64,000 bases of DNA from Brachionus rotundiformis (lineage: Eukaryota; Rotifera; Eurotatoria; Ploima; Brachionidae). Location: NCBI GenBank assembly GCA_016802295.1, contig JAESIW010000124.1, positions 465,521 to 529,520 on the forward strand. Reading direction: 5' to 3'. Of this stretch, positions 35,016 through 44,830 are shown piece by piece. Position 1 is the stretch's first letter. Each line of letters starts with the position of its first letter. Under the pieces are notes generated by a model that had not been told where the DNA came from, did no database searches, and saw only the letters and a program-made list of their open reading frames with translations. Position numbers and translations under genes: made by a program.

Positions 35016-36626
35016 TTTATTAAAAATAATAAAAATCAAATAAAAATTTTTAAATAAATAAAGCCTTTTTCTTGTTTAAAATAGACTAAAATTTGACAAA
35101 TATCTATTAGTATTTTTATTATTAAGACTTAAAATATAAGTAATTATTCAAATAATTTTAAAAAAAAAACAACAACAAAACTTTAAAATCAGATCGATAC
35201 ATTAATTTCTTGGTAATATTTTGCCAAAATTTTATCTGATAAAATAAAAATGAAAATTATTTGATTATCAAGATGCTTTTCTTTTCGATTTTTTTTACCA
35301 GAGACAGACCTTTGCTGAGATTCTTTTTCAAACTCTTAATGGCTGAAAATAATCTTACCCATTTTCTCTTTTTTTAGGTTCCAGTAAACCAATACTGGCT
35401 GTGGCTTTACCATTTTTGTTTGAAGGGTTATATCAAAATAGATTTATTTTCACTTCTTTCACTTTTTTGGTCTATTGCAATACGTGACCAGTTGGTCACA
35501 TATTTGGTGACCAGTCAATCCTACTTAGTTATGTGATCACAACTGTTCACTTATTATGTGACCAACAAAAAATCAAGAATTAAAAAAAAATTTAATATTA
35601 ATAAGTTTATTATAATATGTGACCAAATATTAAATTATATGATCTTTTTCTAAGTAATTAAAGATAAAAAAATTAGTGTTTTTTTTAAATATGTAATTTC
35701 AAACCCTTTCACATTTCGAAATAATTTCCACAAAGTGGACATTCCACCGGAACCAATTTGACTCAGTTTAGCAAATATTTTTCAAAAGATCTATAACTAT
35801 GCTTTTTTAAATTTTTAATTTTTCTTTGGTCACGTAATAGGTGAACCGTCCTGATCGAACAACTAAGCAGGATTGACCAACTGGTCACGTATTGCAATAG
35901 ACCGCAAAAGATATTCTATAACAATTTAGAAGAGTACATTATGTATAACATGTTTATATTTTACATCATAAAAAGCAACAATTGTACCAAATCATAAAAA
36001 TTAATGCAACGATCCAATTACATCTACTTTTTACGGCATTTTTGGCAAAAACTCATCTTTTTACTAGCTTCTGAATGCTGAACATAAGCTGGTACCTTTC
36101 ATAGCTGAGACAGTTTTTATGATCATGTGACCAATATATCTTATATTTTATAACTAGATATTTGAATAATTTTTTTTTAAGTATTTCACTTTTTTGGCAT
36201 CACTAAATCAATGTGATAACAAAATAATTAATATAATATGATTAATAGAAATATAATTAAAAAAATTGATTAAATTTTTACGACTTAAGGTTATAATTTT
36301 TATGAATTATAAAATTATTTGAATTAATAAAATAAGATTTTTTAATTGAAAATAATTTATGATAGTTGTGGTGCTTTTCTGGAAATAGCTGAAATTATTT
36401 TCAAAAATATTTTTGTTAATTAAGAAAATTTGTAAATTTTTCATCTCATGCATTTAAGCTAGGAGGCTGTGATTTTTATGTTGGTTTTCAAATGAGAAAA
36501 TTTCTTTATTATTTAGAGATTATATTTATTTAAAAAATTATACTTTTTATTAAAAATGGAAAAACGGAATTAAAAAAAAAAATTTCGATCGTAAAGAAAG
36601 ACAAATATTTTTAAAGAAAATTATCT
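35016..36626. other. Intergenic region with a TIR element
   Basis: Between the Gly/His-rich gene and the DH-like gene. The MITE at 35469-35903 is the only structure I recognise; the remainder is AT-rich. Confidence 0.5.
35469..35903. mobile_element. MITE with perfect 30-bp terminal inverted repeats
   Basis: The termini 35469-35498 and 35874-35903 are perfect reverse complements (GGTCTATTGCAATACGTGAC and ten more bases). Just inside, further GTGACCA/TGGTCAC copies and the CAATCCT.CTTAGTT motif recur inverted. Total 435 bp, no ORF. A similarity continues imperfectly a few bases outward. The non-autonomous DNA transposon call is by structure; the target duplication is not clear. Confidence 0.8.
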
Positions 36627-37433
36627 TTATAAAAAGTAATGTCGATTGCCCTCATAGTCAGTGAAGTCACTTGGCAGCACATTGACTTGGGATTTTTTCT
36701 TTTTTACCAACATTTTTTTTGACTTGTTAACCAATTTTTTGGACCTAATAAGTGAATGATTAGGCACCAACTGCACAATTGATTCAACTTTGACTTCCAT
36801 TTCGGCCAGCTTCTCGCATACCAGTCTAAAAGCCTGTCCTAATCCAGTGGCTTTGGGCTCTAGTTTTTCCAATCTTAGCAAAATCTGGCACATTTTTTTG
36901 CAATTGCGGATGGGCAATGCCAAAAACCTGCGAATATCAAAGCACTTGCTTAAATCGATGCTTAGCTGTTCCAAAAAAAGCATGGATCTGCCAAAGCCAA
37001 GAACATAAGTTGTATAGGCATCGGTCAAAAGAGGAACACTCTCGGCTACAGCGCCAATAATTGACTCATACAAATCATCTTGGTCTACCAAATTTAGCAT
37101 ATATTCACTGATAGAGCAAATTTTCTCAACATTTTGGAAAATGGTGAAAAAGTCTTGTTCGGAGAGGACAGCGGCCATTGGTCGTACAAACAATTCCAGG
37201 TCCTGTTTGAGCTGATTTTTGAATTTGGTTTGGGAAGAATACAAATTGTTGGCGAGCGTAAATCGCTTGGTGTCCATGTAAATGTTCTCGCTGGACAAGG
37301 AGGTGCCATATCCGGATGATTTGGATATGGACGACGAGCTGGACGAGCGAGAGACTGAGTCTTGTTTGGCGGAAATGTCGCGTACTTTTTGGCAAGCTTT
37401 GGCAAAGCTTTTTCTCAATAATTTCATATTCAT
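36627..37433 (-). CDS. Dbl-homology (RhoGEF)-like protein
   Basis: A 268-residue single-exon protein if started at the Met at 37433 (MNMKLLRK); an upstream in-frame Met at 37457 would add eight hydrophobic residues and fits less well. A Ser-rich low-complexity stretch (about 20-45) is followed by a helical region reading like the core of a DH domain: ELFVRPMAAVLSEQDFFTIFQNVEKI, a later YTTYVLGFGRSM, and LALPIRNCKKMCQILLRLEKL at the place of the LxxPxQRxxxYxxLL helix. A Lys-rich tail follows. DH domains exchange GDP for GTP on Rho GTPases, normally beside a PH domain; none is seen here, and the Q-R pair of the core helix is replaced by R-N. It may be a divergent exchange factor or a scaffold. 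Domain call is by pattern only. Confidence 0.6.
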   Translation of the reverse strand: MNMKLLRKSFAKACQKVRDISAKQDSVSRSSSSSSISKSSGYGTSLSSENIYMDTKRFTLANNLYSSQTKFKNQLKQDLELFVRPMAAVLSEQDFFTIFQNVEKICSISEYMLNLVDQDDLYESIIGAVAESVPLLTDAYTTYVLGFGRSMLFLEQLSIDLSKCFDIRRFLALPIRNCKKMCQILLRLEKLEPKATGLGQAFRLVCEKLAEMEVKVESIVQLVPNHSLIRSKKLVNKSKKMLVKKKKSQVNVLPSDFTDYEGNRHYFL

Positions 37434-37457
37434 CTTAATCTTTAATAAAACAAACAA

Positions 37458-38840
37458 TTGATAAGTTAAGTTATTTGATTAGAATATATTTATATTTGAT
37501 AAGAATTTAATTAGACTGTCTGATGTATTGAGTAATTTGAATCAATTAATTAAAATTAATTACTTAATTGATTGTGTTCGTAGAAAAAAATTTCTAAGAA
37601 TGAAGTGAAAATTTTGCTGGATTAGAACGACTAATTCGATATAATCCAGCAAGAAAATAAACTGCCCAAAGTACAAGATAATGATCAATATTGTACCGAA
37701 TTAAGCCAAGAAATTTAACACTAATTGATCGGCTCAGTCCAATTAAGTCTTTGTTAGGCCGATTTGGCTGCTGATTGTGTGGCTAGATAGTGCTCAAATA
37801 CCTTGCCAATAGTTTGTTTATATAGAAGGATATTATCAGTGTAACATTGAGAAATTTAGAATAGATAATCTTATTTTTTAAGAATAGACCATGTTGTACA
37901 GGGCTAATCCAATTAAAAATTTCCTCATTATGCCAATGGAAATTAAATATACTTATTAGAGATTAAATTAGATTTTAATTGTCAATTAGGCTGTTGGTCA
38001 CTATACCAATGCCATTATGTAATAAACCTTGAGTTTGTATTCTTTGGTGTATTTTTTGGCAGCCAGACCCAGGTACATGGTTCACAGGCTCATTTTTAAT
38101 TATAAACACAAGCTAAAAAGTACTAATTGATTAATTAAATTATTTCATTGACAAAACTGCTGACCAATTGCATTATTTTTCTGTCTACATTTTTATCTAA
38201 TTTACCAAATACCAATTAAACTACATTTAAGATTATTGATTATTTATTTTTACTTCCATATATCACTTTAATTTAATAAACTGGAATAAAAAGTTTATAA
38301 ATTATTTATTTATCTAAAAATTAATAATGGCTAATTTTCAGCATACAATTACAAGATCAAAAATTGATCTGATCCCAAAACAACTAAAATAAAGATAAAT
38401 TCAAATCTATTAGACAAATAAAAACAATTAATATCTTATTTAATATTTTATGTAAATATTTTAGTTTTGTTATCTTCCAACTTTGAGAATAATAAAATTA
38501 CTAGCACTAATTCAATATGGTAACATAATAATTAATTATTAATATTTATTTTTGTTCTAGATTAATAAGTAGAAACTAAATAAAAGTCTAAAATTCATTA
38601 AAGCTTAGATTTAAAAATAAAAGATAGAATTTTATTTTATCTTCGAGTCTTAATTATTTAATAATGACACATTATTAATTGTACTAAAAACTCGTAATTA
38701 AGCCACTTTGCTTAAATCAAGTTAATCATCTAAATTAAGAAAAGATATTATATTAAATCAGATTTTCTTTTAAAAAGCTGCTAATTTTTAAAAATAAAAT
38801 TCTATTAGTTAATTGGAGTCAAATTTAATTAAAAAAAAAG
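37458..38840. other. Intergenic region between DH-like and ferritin genes
   Basis: AT-rich, with no frame or repeat that I can support. Confidence 0.5.
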
Positions 38841-39896
38841 TTAAAATTTTTCTTCAAGTTCTTTATCTAACAGGTGAATGCCGATTTGGTTCAAATTGTG
38901 GCTTACGCCCGAAACGTGAGCCGGGTGCTGGTCGAAGCGAATTATTCTTCGGAACAGATCCGCCATGAATTTAATTCTGTCCACTTTTTGACTCACAAAA
39001 TTTTGGTCCAAAAAATTTGCCGACTTAAATTAAAATAGATAGATAATTAAAATAAAAATAAATCAAAATCTTGAATACATAAACATCATATTCAGCTGGC
39101 AGCTCATAGAATCCCTTTGAGCGTCCATTGTACTTTTGGACACAATTTATCTCAGTTCTATTTTCATTAGTGGCTTGATGCAGATCGAGCAAATATCTGT
39201 TTAGACGCTTCTCGGCATTGATGAACTTTCTCACAATGGAGCTTTCATTGGTAAAATAGTCATATTGGCTTATTGTGTTGTAAAACCTATAACTTGGTGT
39301 CTCATAATTACCACCTCTTAGCACAATATAATCTGATAATTTTTCCACATTGTCAACTTGGGTTTGCCAAAATTTCTTGAACATTTTACCGAACCCGTGC
39401 AGTGCAACTCTGTCATGGTTCATGTAGATACTCTTTAAGTATTTTTACTTTCAGGTTAAAAATAAAATAGAAAGCCTACTGCATTCAAGTATTCCATGCC
39501 CAGCTCGAACTCATGCTGAAGGTACCTATTTATCAGGCAGTTCACCCCAAAACGCTGAGCTGCTCTGGCTTAATCAGACACAAATGAGAAAAGTAGATTA
39601 GAAAGAGTCAACTCAATTATTAAAAATTAAATCCTAAATGATTATCTAATTCAGAGTGCTAACCATTACACTATAGAACATATTTTACTTAAAATCTAGA
39701 AGAGCTAAAATCTAAAAATGCTGTCCAGTCTCGATCAATTTAGATATAATAATTGAGTCCACTCGATTGAGACATGATAATAAAGATTACATTCAAGTTT
39801 TGGTCTAGAATATAAGGAACGAATTTTGAACGCGTCTAGTGACTGCTGTATTGATAAAATTCCAATCAAAAGTATACAAAAACTGAACTTGATCAT
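38841..39896 (-). CDS. Secreted ferritin-like protein, 4 exons
   Basis: Exons 39896-39791, 39568-39480, 39432-39079 and 39023-38841 join in frame to 243 residues. A signal peptide (MIKFSFCILLIGILS) precedes a ferritin four-helix fold: helix A region NRYLQHEFELGMEYLN; helix B VALHGFGKMFKKF and NVEKLSDYIVLRGG; helix C EKRLNRYLLDLHQ; and helix D/E DQNFVSQKVDRIKFMADLFRR with HNLNQIGIHLLDKELEE. Spacing to classical ferritin is conserved through helices A and B. Ferroxidase positions are partly lost: Glu27 and Tyr34 equivalents remain, but the E61/E62/H65 equivalents read Thr, Gln and Asn. Ferritins store iron in 24-meric shells; a secreted form acts in the secretory path or body fluid. With a broken ferroxidase site it may behave like a light-chain or a non-enzymatic subunit. 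Intron 1 contains a tRNA-like remnant. Confidence 0.8.
39617..39679 (-). pseudogene. tRNA-Gln-like remnant in ferritin intron 1
   Basis: The minus strand from 39679 reads GTTCTATAGTGTAATGGTTA then GCACTCTGAA. This closely resembles the 5' half of metazoan tRNA-Gln (acceptor strand, D arm and box A). The 3' half does not form a proper anticodon stem and lacks a GGTTCGAATCC box B. It is a decayed tRNA or the head of a tRNA-derived SINE. Confidence 0.45.
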
Positions 39897-40425
39897 TTCT
39901 AAATAAACAAATATATTCAAAAATATATATATTTTTTATAATATTTTTATTAATATGTCTAGGTTTAATGTTCAATTGAGTGACTTATCGTTGCTTTTTA
40001 ATTATTGTTAAACAACACTTGAAATATTTTGAAATAGCTATCTGAAGTAGATAAATGTTATATGGTTTTATCTCTTAGCTAGCTGTGTAATCATAAGATT
40101 TATTTTAAAAATGTATGATAAAAACTTATTTGGTACATGTGTCTGGACTAAATTGTTGCCAAAATGCACCGAGATAAGTTAAGTTAAGCAATTAAATAAT
40201 TTGAATTTAATTCTAAACTTTGTTTATCTATCAATTTTAAACATAATTTGCATTAATTTATTTTTTGAATCTTCACAAATTATAATTGTTTTTAATATTA
40301 GGAGATTTTTTTAATTAATTAATTACAAACTTGTTAAAAAATTAAAATAAAACATTGAATTTTTTATCTTGGCCGTTCTATATAATATAAAATATAATTT
40401 TTGCTTTTGTTTAGCTATTTGATAA

Positions 40426-40720
40426 ATTATAATTAATGTGGAATCCGTACAAACGGACCAAAATCCGGCCAAAAATTTTTACAATCGTGACCCTGTCCAC
40501 TTAGACGTTGTTGTATTTAATTATTTTATTAGTAAATATAAAAAGATTTATTTAAAAATTTATTAAAACAAATAAAACCAAAATTATTAGATTAAATAAG
40601 ATATGAAAGATGCAAAAACAAAATTAGTAAAACTGAAAACTTTTTTTAGCAAATAAAATAGTTTAATAAAATATCCAAATGGACCGGATTCGTCTGGCCG
40701 CATCCAACACTAATTATAAT
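40426..40720. mobile_element. MITE-like element with degenerate TIRs
   Basis: Both ends show ATTATAATTA followed by (A/G)TGT..GGAT.CG....A.ACG and GGACC: left from 40426, right (inverted) ending at 40720. The terminal ATTATAATTA may belong to the TIR or be a target duplication. 295 bp, non-coding. Confidence 0.5.
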
Positions 40721-40847
40721 CTATTAAAAATGGATGTAAGCTTTTAGTTTAATATTTTATTGACTTGGTTACTTATATTTTATCTGAATAATAGTTATGA
40801 ATATGGGTGCATTAGAACTAAAATTTTCGGGTTAAGGTGCATTTTTA

Positions 40848-41950
40848 AAGACCCAAGAATCAAAAATAAATGCAGCATACATATTTTAATTTCAAAATTA
40901 AGTTTTAACTTTAGATGCACTGTTGCAAAAAGTAAAAAGTAGATAGAAAAACACAAACAGAAAATTTTTTTGAATAAATAAATCATTTCCTTAATTAAGT
41001 GCGGCTCTAAAAATTAGTCAATAAAAGAAAACAAAAAAATTGAGCAAAAAATTTTCACTTTTTAAAATAGTTATCTTTACTGGGATCATGCTTATATATA
41101 TTTAAAATTATTTTATACTTTTAATCTTGATAAATGCTTTGATAAAACCTGTTCATCTTCATTTTTGAAATTTGAATTAAAGAAATTTTTTCTAGAAATT
41201 CAAATACTACGATTTTTAAATTTTATTTTTAGATTTAATTGAATTATATTTTGAATTGTTTTTAAACCATTAAAAAAATTTCTTGAAATTTTGAATTTAA
41301 AGTAAAAAAGAATTTAATAATAATAATAATAATGATAATTGCTACGCTTTTGCGTAAGTCTGGATTAATCAGACTGTAATATTAGTCACTCAATATGTCA
41401 TCTAGTTTGTTTTTGAATAAGTCAATTGTTTTCGATTCGATTACCTCATTTGTCAGTTTGTTCCAATCGCTAACAACTCTGTTAGTAAAAAAAATTATAC
41501 CTCGGTAAACAATTTTTTGTAAGTTCTCTTCTTAGTCTGTAACGATTACCTCTTCTATTATATGTACTTACACCTTCCAAATGTTCGCTATACCAACTTA
41601 TCTCGTCAAGTCCATTCATCAACTTGTACATTTGTATTAGATAACCACGTCTCCTTCTTGTCGAAAGTGTTGTAGGATTCTGTTTTCTGAGTCTTTCTGA
41701 ATAACTTAGCTCACTAAATCCATTTATGTTTCGTATAGCTCTTCTCTGTACTCTCTCAAGTGTATCAATATCTAATAATTTGTAGAATAGTAATAATCTA
41801 AAATTTATTTAATTCATTTATATATCTTTGATTAAAACATTTCATTTCTTAAAATTAATTTTAAGCTTTTCTTAAAATTCAACTTTTAGGGCGGAACTTA
41901 ATTTTGAAATTTAAATATTAATGCTGCGTTTATTTTTGATTCCTGGGTTT
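40848..41950. repeat. Inverted pair about 58 bp long, 1 kb apart
   Basis: 40848-40908 (GACCCAAGAATCAAAAATAA onwards) is found inverted at 41893-41950 (ending TTTGATTCCTGGGTTT) with modest divergence. A LINE end (41330-41790) lies between, so it may be a fold-back element split by the LINE or the ends of one larger transposon. Confidence 0.45.
41330..41790 (-). mobile_element. LINE C-terminal end with (ATT)n tail
   Basis: Minus strand: ERVQRRAIRNINGFSELSYS, ERLRKQNPTTLSTRRRRGYL, IQMYKLMNG, YNRRGNRYRLRRELTKNC, then LTNEVIESKTIDLFKNKLDD and a stop. The 3' region has a stem-loop (TCTGATTAATCCAGA) and ends in ATTATTATTATT. Typical 5'-truncated CR1-like insertion with few changes; its frame shifts once in the middle. 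Confidence 0.85.
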
Positions 41951-42289
41951 CAAATTTTTGTTATTCTCTTATCTCCTAGTAGTTTTTTACAATGCATCTT
42001 GAACACATATCTGTTTTGTTTAACTCCTTTAAAATAAAAAATTTTGAACTGTCTTTCTAGTTAATTTTGCATGTTAATTTTGTTAATTTTAAACCCAAGA
42101 GAACCTCTCAAGAAGCCATTTTTTAAATCTAAAGCTTAAGAATGACTTAATCATTCTGTCAATTCTGTCAAAAAAATAATTTCTTAATTTCTTGAATTAA
42201 AGATCAAAGGGTCAATTAATGTAAAAATTAGGAATTTTTATTATGTCCTTTATATTCATTAACTTTGAAAATGCTCAGGTTAAAAATAT

Positions 42290-42840
42290 TAAATAATTCA
42301 TTAAACAATAAATAATTCTCGATCCATATTCGAATACAGCCATATTGCAATTATTACATCCAAAAATGCACTTGATCGTTTACAGATACTTCAAAACAAA
42401 ACTCTACGCCTTTGCCTTAGCTCTAGCTACATGGACAGCACTGAACTTATCCATAAACAAGCAAAAATTGAAATGATCAAGCCGCGACTTATAAAACTGA
42501 ATCACAAATACTACGACAAAATTATCCTTACTGGAGAAAATCATCAAGTAATAAACGAAATAATTGAGCAAAACCTAATCAATAAAAATTACAAATCAAA
42601 ACAACACAATAAAAAGAGAACAACATGTTTAGATGAATATCCTCAAACATTCTTCTGAGTTTTACATCAACTAAAGGAAAAAAAATAAAATAAAATACTC
42701 AGAATAATTATAACTAAAATCCTTGAATCTATTCAAAACTTTAAATTTATTAACCTTTTTAACTTTTGGGCTGTAAGAAAGCTTAGTCTTTTGAATCTTT
42801 CCTTAACCTTTTTGAAATAAACAAATAATTAATAAATAAT
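42290..42840 (+). mobile_element. Jockey-like LINE C-terminus and 3' tail
   Basis: Open frame FEYSHIAIITSKNALDRLQI, LQNKTLRLCLSSSYMDSTEL, IHKQAKIEMIKPRLIKLNHK and YYDKIIL to a stop at 42658. This is the RT C-terminal region (IEYA...LQ..QNKALRI...LH..A...  L.RLN..YY). A LINE class different from the CR1-like ones in this window. It is followed by a (AATAATTAATAAATAA) 3' tail. Confidence 0.75.
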
Positions 42841-42979
42841 TCTTGGAACAGTTTTTTACCAGTTAATTAATTTTTATTTAAATTCAGAAAAATATAATTT
42901 AATTATAATTATTAATGTTGAAAAATACTGATTTTTAGAAAAAAATTTCAGAATTAAAATAATTAAAACAATTAAAATT

Positions 42980-43882
42980 TTAGGTAAATAGAACATTTAA
43001 GTTATTAAAATTAATGCTATTTTGAGTCTGACGGTTAACCCAAGGTAACAATGGAGGCACCATGGTAAAAAAACCAGGCAATGTGTTAACACACTGTCCT
43101 TCATTGTTGTTTTGCCCAAAGCTTGTAAGCCCATATTGGATCCATTCATTATTTTCTCGTCTTAAAAGTGGCCCACCTGAATCGCCAAAACAAGCATTTG
43201 ACTTATCAGATGTCAAATCTTTCATACAATAGAACTTTGAATCAAGACCTTTGCATTCTCCACGTAGGCCCATAAAATTAATTGAAGTCATTTTAGTCAC
43301 CCTTAATATGGTCGATAGCACGCCATTTTCGGTCACACCCCAGCCGGCCACAGTCATTGTTTTACCAAAGACAACCCCAGGATTGGTAGATGTAGGCAGT
43401 GTAACTGGTCTTACCCTAAAATTGAAGCTAATTTTTTTAGCAGTTCTTAAAACTGCAATATCATAAGGATCAGTAATCGATCTGTAATTGGTATTATAGG
43501 TTATTTGCTGAATTAGGTAAATTTCTGTTTCTGGATTCATATCAGAAGGATTGAGACTGTCAATGCCGGCAATTACTACCAAACTCTTACCTGTTCGCTG
43601 TCTATACAATTTTGGATCATAGTTATTTCCTATATCTTTGACGCAATGGGCTGCTGTTAGAATAAAGCTCTGGCTGATGATGCTTGCACCACATCGGTGC
43701 CTATAATTTGTTTGATTTATTAAGCCCAAAGAGACCATAAATGGAAAAGAGCCTGATGGTGCTGGCTCTCCATTGATTATAAAAGTCGAAGGATCAGTGT
43801 CAATTTTTTGCCTAAAAATGCTGCCATTAACTGATTGATGGGTAAAAACAAATGTCCAAAGAAACCAGATTTTCTTAATCAT
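42980..43882 (-). CDS. Serine protease 1 (chymotrypsin fold, S1A)
   Basis: A 300-residue protein from the Met at 43882 (MIKKIWFLWTF), which gives a proper signal peptide; the longer in-frame start at 43954 adds a non-signal stretch. The mature enzyme begins IINGEPAPSGSFPF. The catalytic triad is intact: LTAAHC (His), YDIAVL (Asp) and GDSGGPL (Ser). Specificity-pocket positions read Asn189 (SNACFGDSGG), Gly216 and Gly226, so it lacks the Asp189 of trypsin; a chymotrypsin-like open pocket is inferred. The residue before IING is Phe, not Arg or Lys, and the propeptide is short. It is one of three tandem genes in the same orientation about 1 kb apart, each intronless. Likely digestive or secreted; role inferred. 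Confidence 0.88.
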   Translation of the reverse strand: MIKKIWFLWTFVFTHQSVNGSIFRQKIDTDPSTFIINGEPAPSGSFPFMVSLGLINQTNYRHRCGASIISQSFILTAAHCVKDIGNNYDPKLYRQRTGKSLVVIAGIDSLNPSDMNPETEIYLIQQITYNTNYRSITDPYDIAVLRTAKKISFNFRVRPVTLPTSTNPGVVFGKTMTVAGWGVTENGVLSTILRVTKMTSINFMGLRGECKGLDSKFYCMKDLTSDKSNACFGDSGGPLLRRENNEWIQYGLTSFGQNNNEGQCVNTLPGFFTMVPPLLPWVNRQTQNSINFNNLNVLFT

Positions 43883-44830
43883 TTTAATTATATATTTAAA
43901 AAATGAGATAGCAAAATATTTTATAGAGACATTATTTGGATTTTGAGAATTCAAAGTGCACTGACTTTTGTCACAAAATTTTTTTGATATTTTTGAATTA
44001 ATTTAATATTAATTAGATATAATAATTTAGAACAATCTGACCATCAGAAAAATAAAGTAAACAAATGTATAAACACAAATTTTTTACAAATAAGTCTAGT
44101 TCTTTTACTTATTTCAAAATTTGGCTATTTTGAAGGAACTTTTATTGAAAAATTATTACTTTAATTAATTAAAAATCAAAATTAAATTTTATTCTACAAA
44201 AAGCTTATGGAGCCTTTTTACCAAAAAGTAAATTGATATAATAAACTTTTAATTCAAATTGAAGAAACTTTAAACTCATGCTAAAATATATCCAACTTCT
44301 CATGGCAAGACTTTATACTACCAACATTATGTATTTTCTCTAAAGAAACAATTAACAATTTGAAATAAAATTCTTTATTTATTATTTAACAATTAGAAAA
44401 ATAAATTCTTTTTGATTTAGCTTTAGTTAATATTAAAATCACATCTATTTTAGAGTTAAAATAAGTAGTTGAATGTATTCTACCAAAGAAACAAAATCCA
44501 GCTTCAAGCAGCATTGAGCAAAATTAGTTGAGGAAAAAAAACTGCCAACAACATTGAACCAACATTGAAGTTTTGAATATCTTTTATTTTTTTAAATGTA
44601 AAGTCAATTAAACGATTTTAAAATTTTTTTCATTATTTTCATATAAAAACATAATTATTTCAACCTTCTCTGGTAAAATTTTGTTTCTCCTCTTCCATAC
44701 TTCTCTTAAAAAAATTTACCCAAGCTGAACAGATCCAAACACTAATTTATACTTGAAAATATCAAGAATTAATATTAGTTTGATTAAAAATAAAAATTTT
44801 TATTTTAAAATTTTTTATTCTTAACAAAAA
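43883..44830. other. Spacer between proteases 1 and 2
   Basis: AT-rich DNA of about 950 bp carrying the promoter of protease 1 and 3' end of protease 2. No distinct motif supported. Confidence 0.4.

Larger units (their letters stand above)
39897..42979. other. Intergenic region rich in small transposons
   Basis: Between the ferritin gene and protease 1. It holds a MITE-like element, a widely spaced inverted pair and two LINE ends, annotated separately. No host gene recognised. Confidence 0.5.

Noticed and set aside
34801..35043. Val/Ala-rich and antisense open frames over the Gly-rich gene
   Set aside because: They are frame-shifted shadows of the Gly repeat. Only the frame with a signal peptide and a mixed C-terminus is credible.
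37094..37405. Alternative minus-strand frames (Pro-rich) over the DH-like gene
   Set aside because: They overlap the longer DH-like frame and have repeat-like composition from the Ser-rich codons in another phase.
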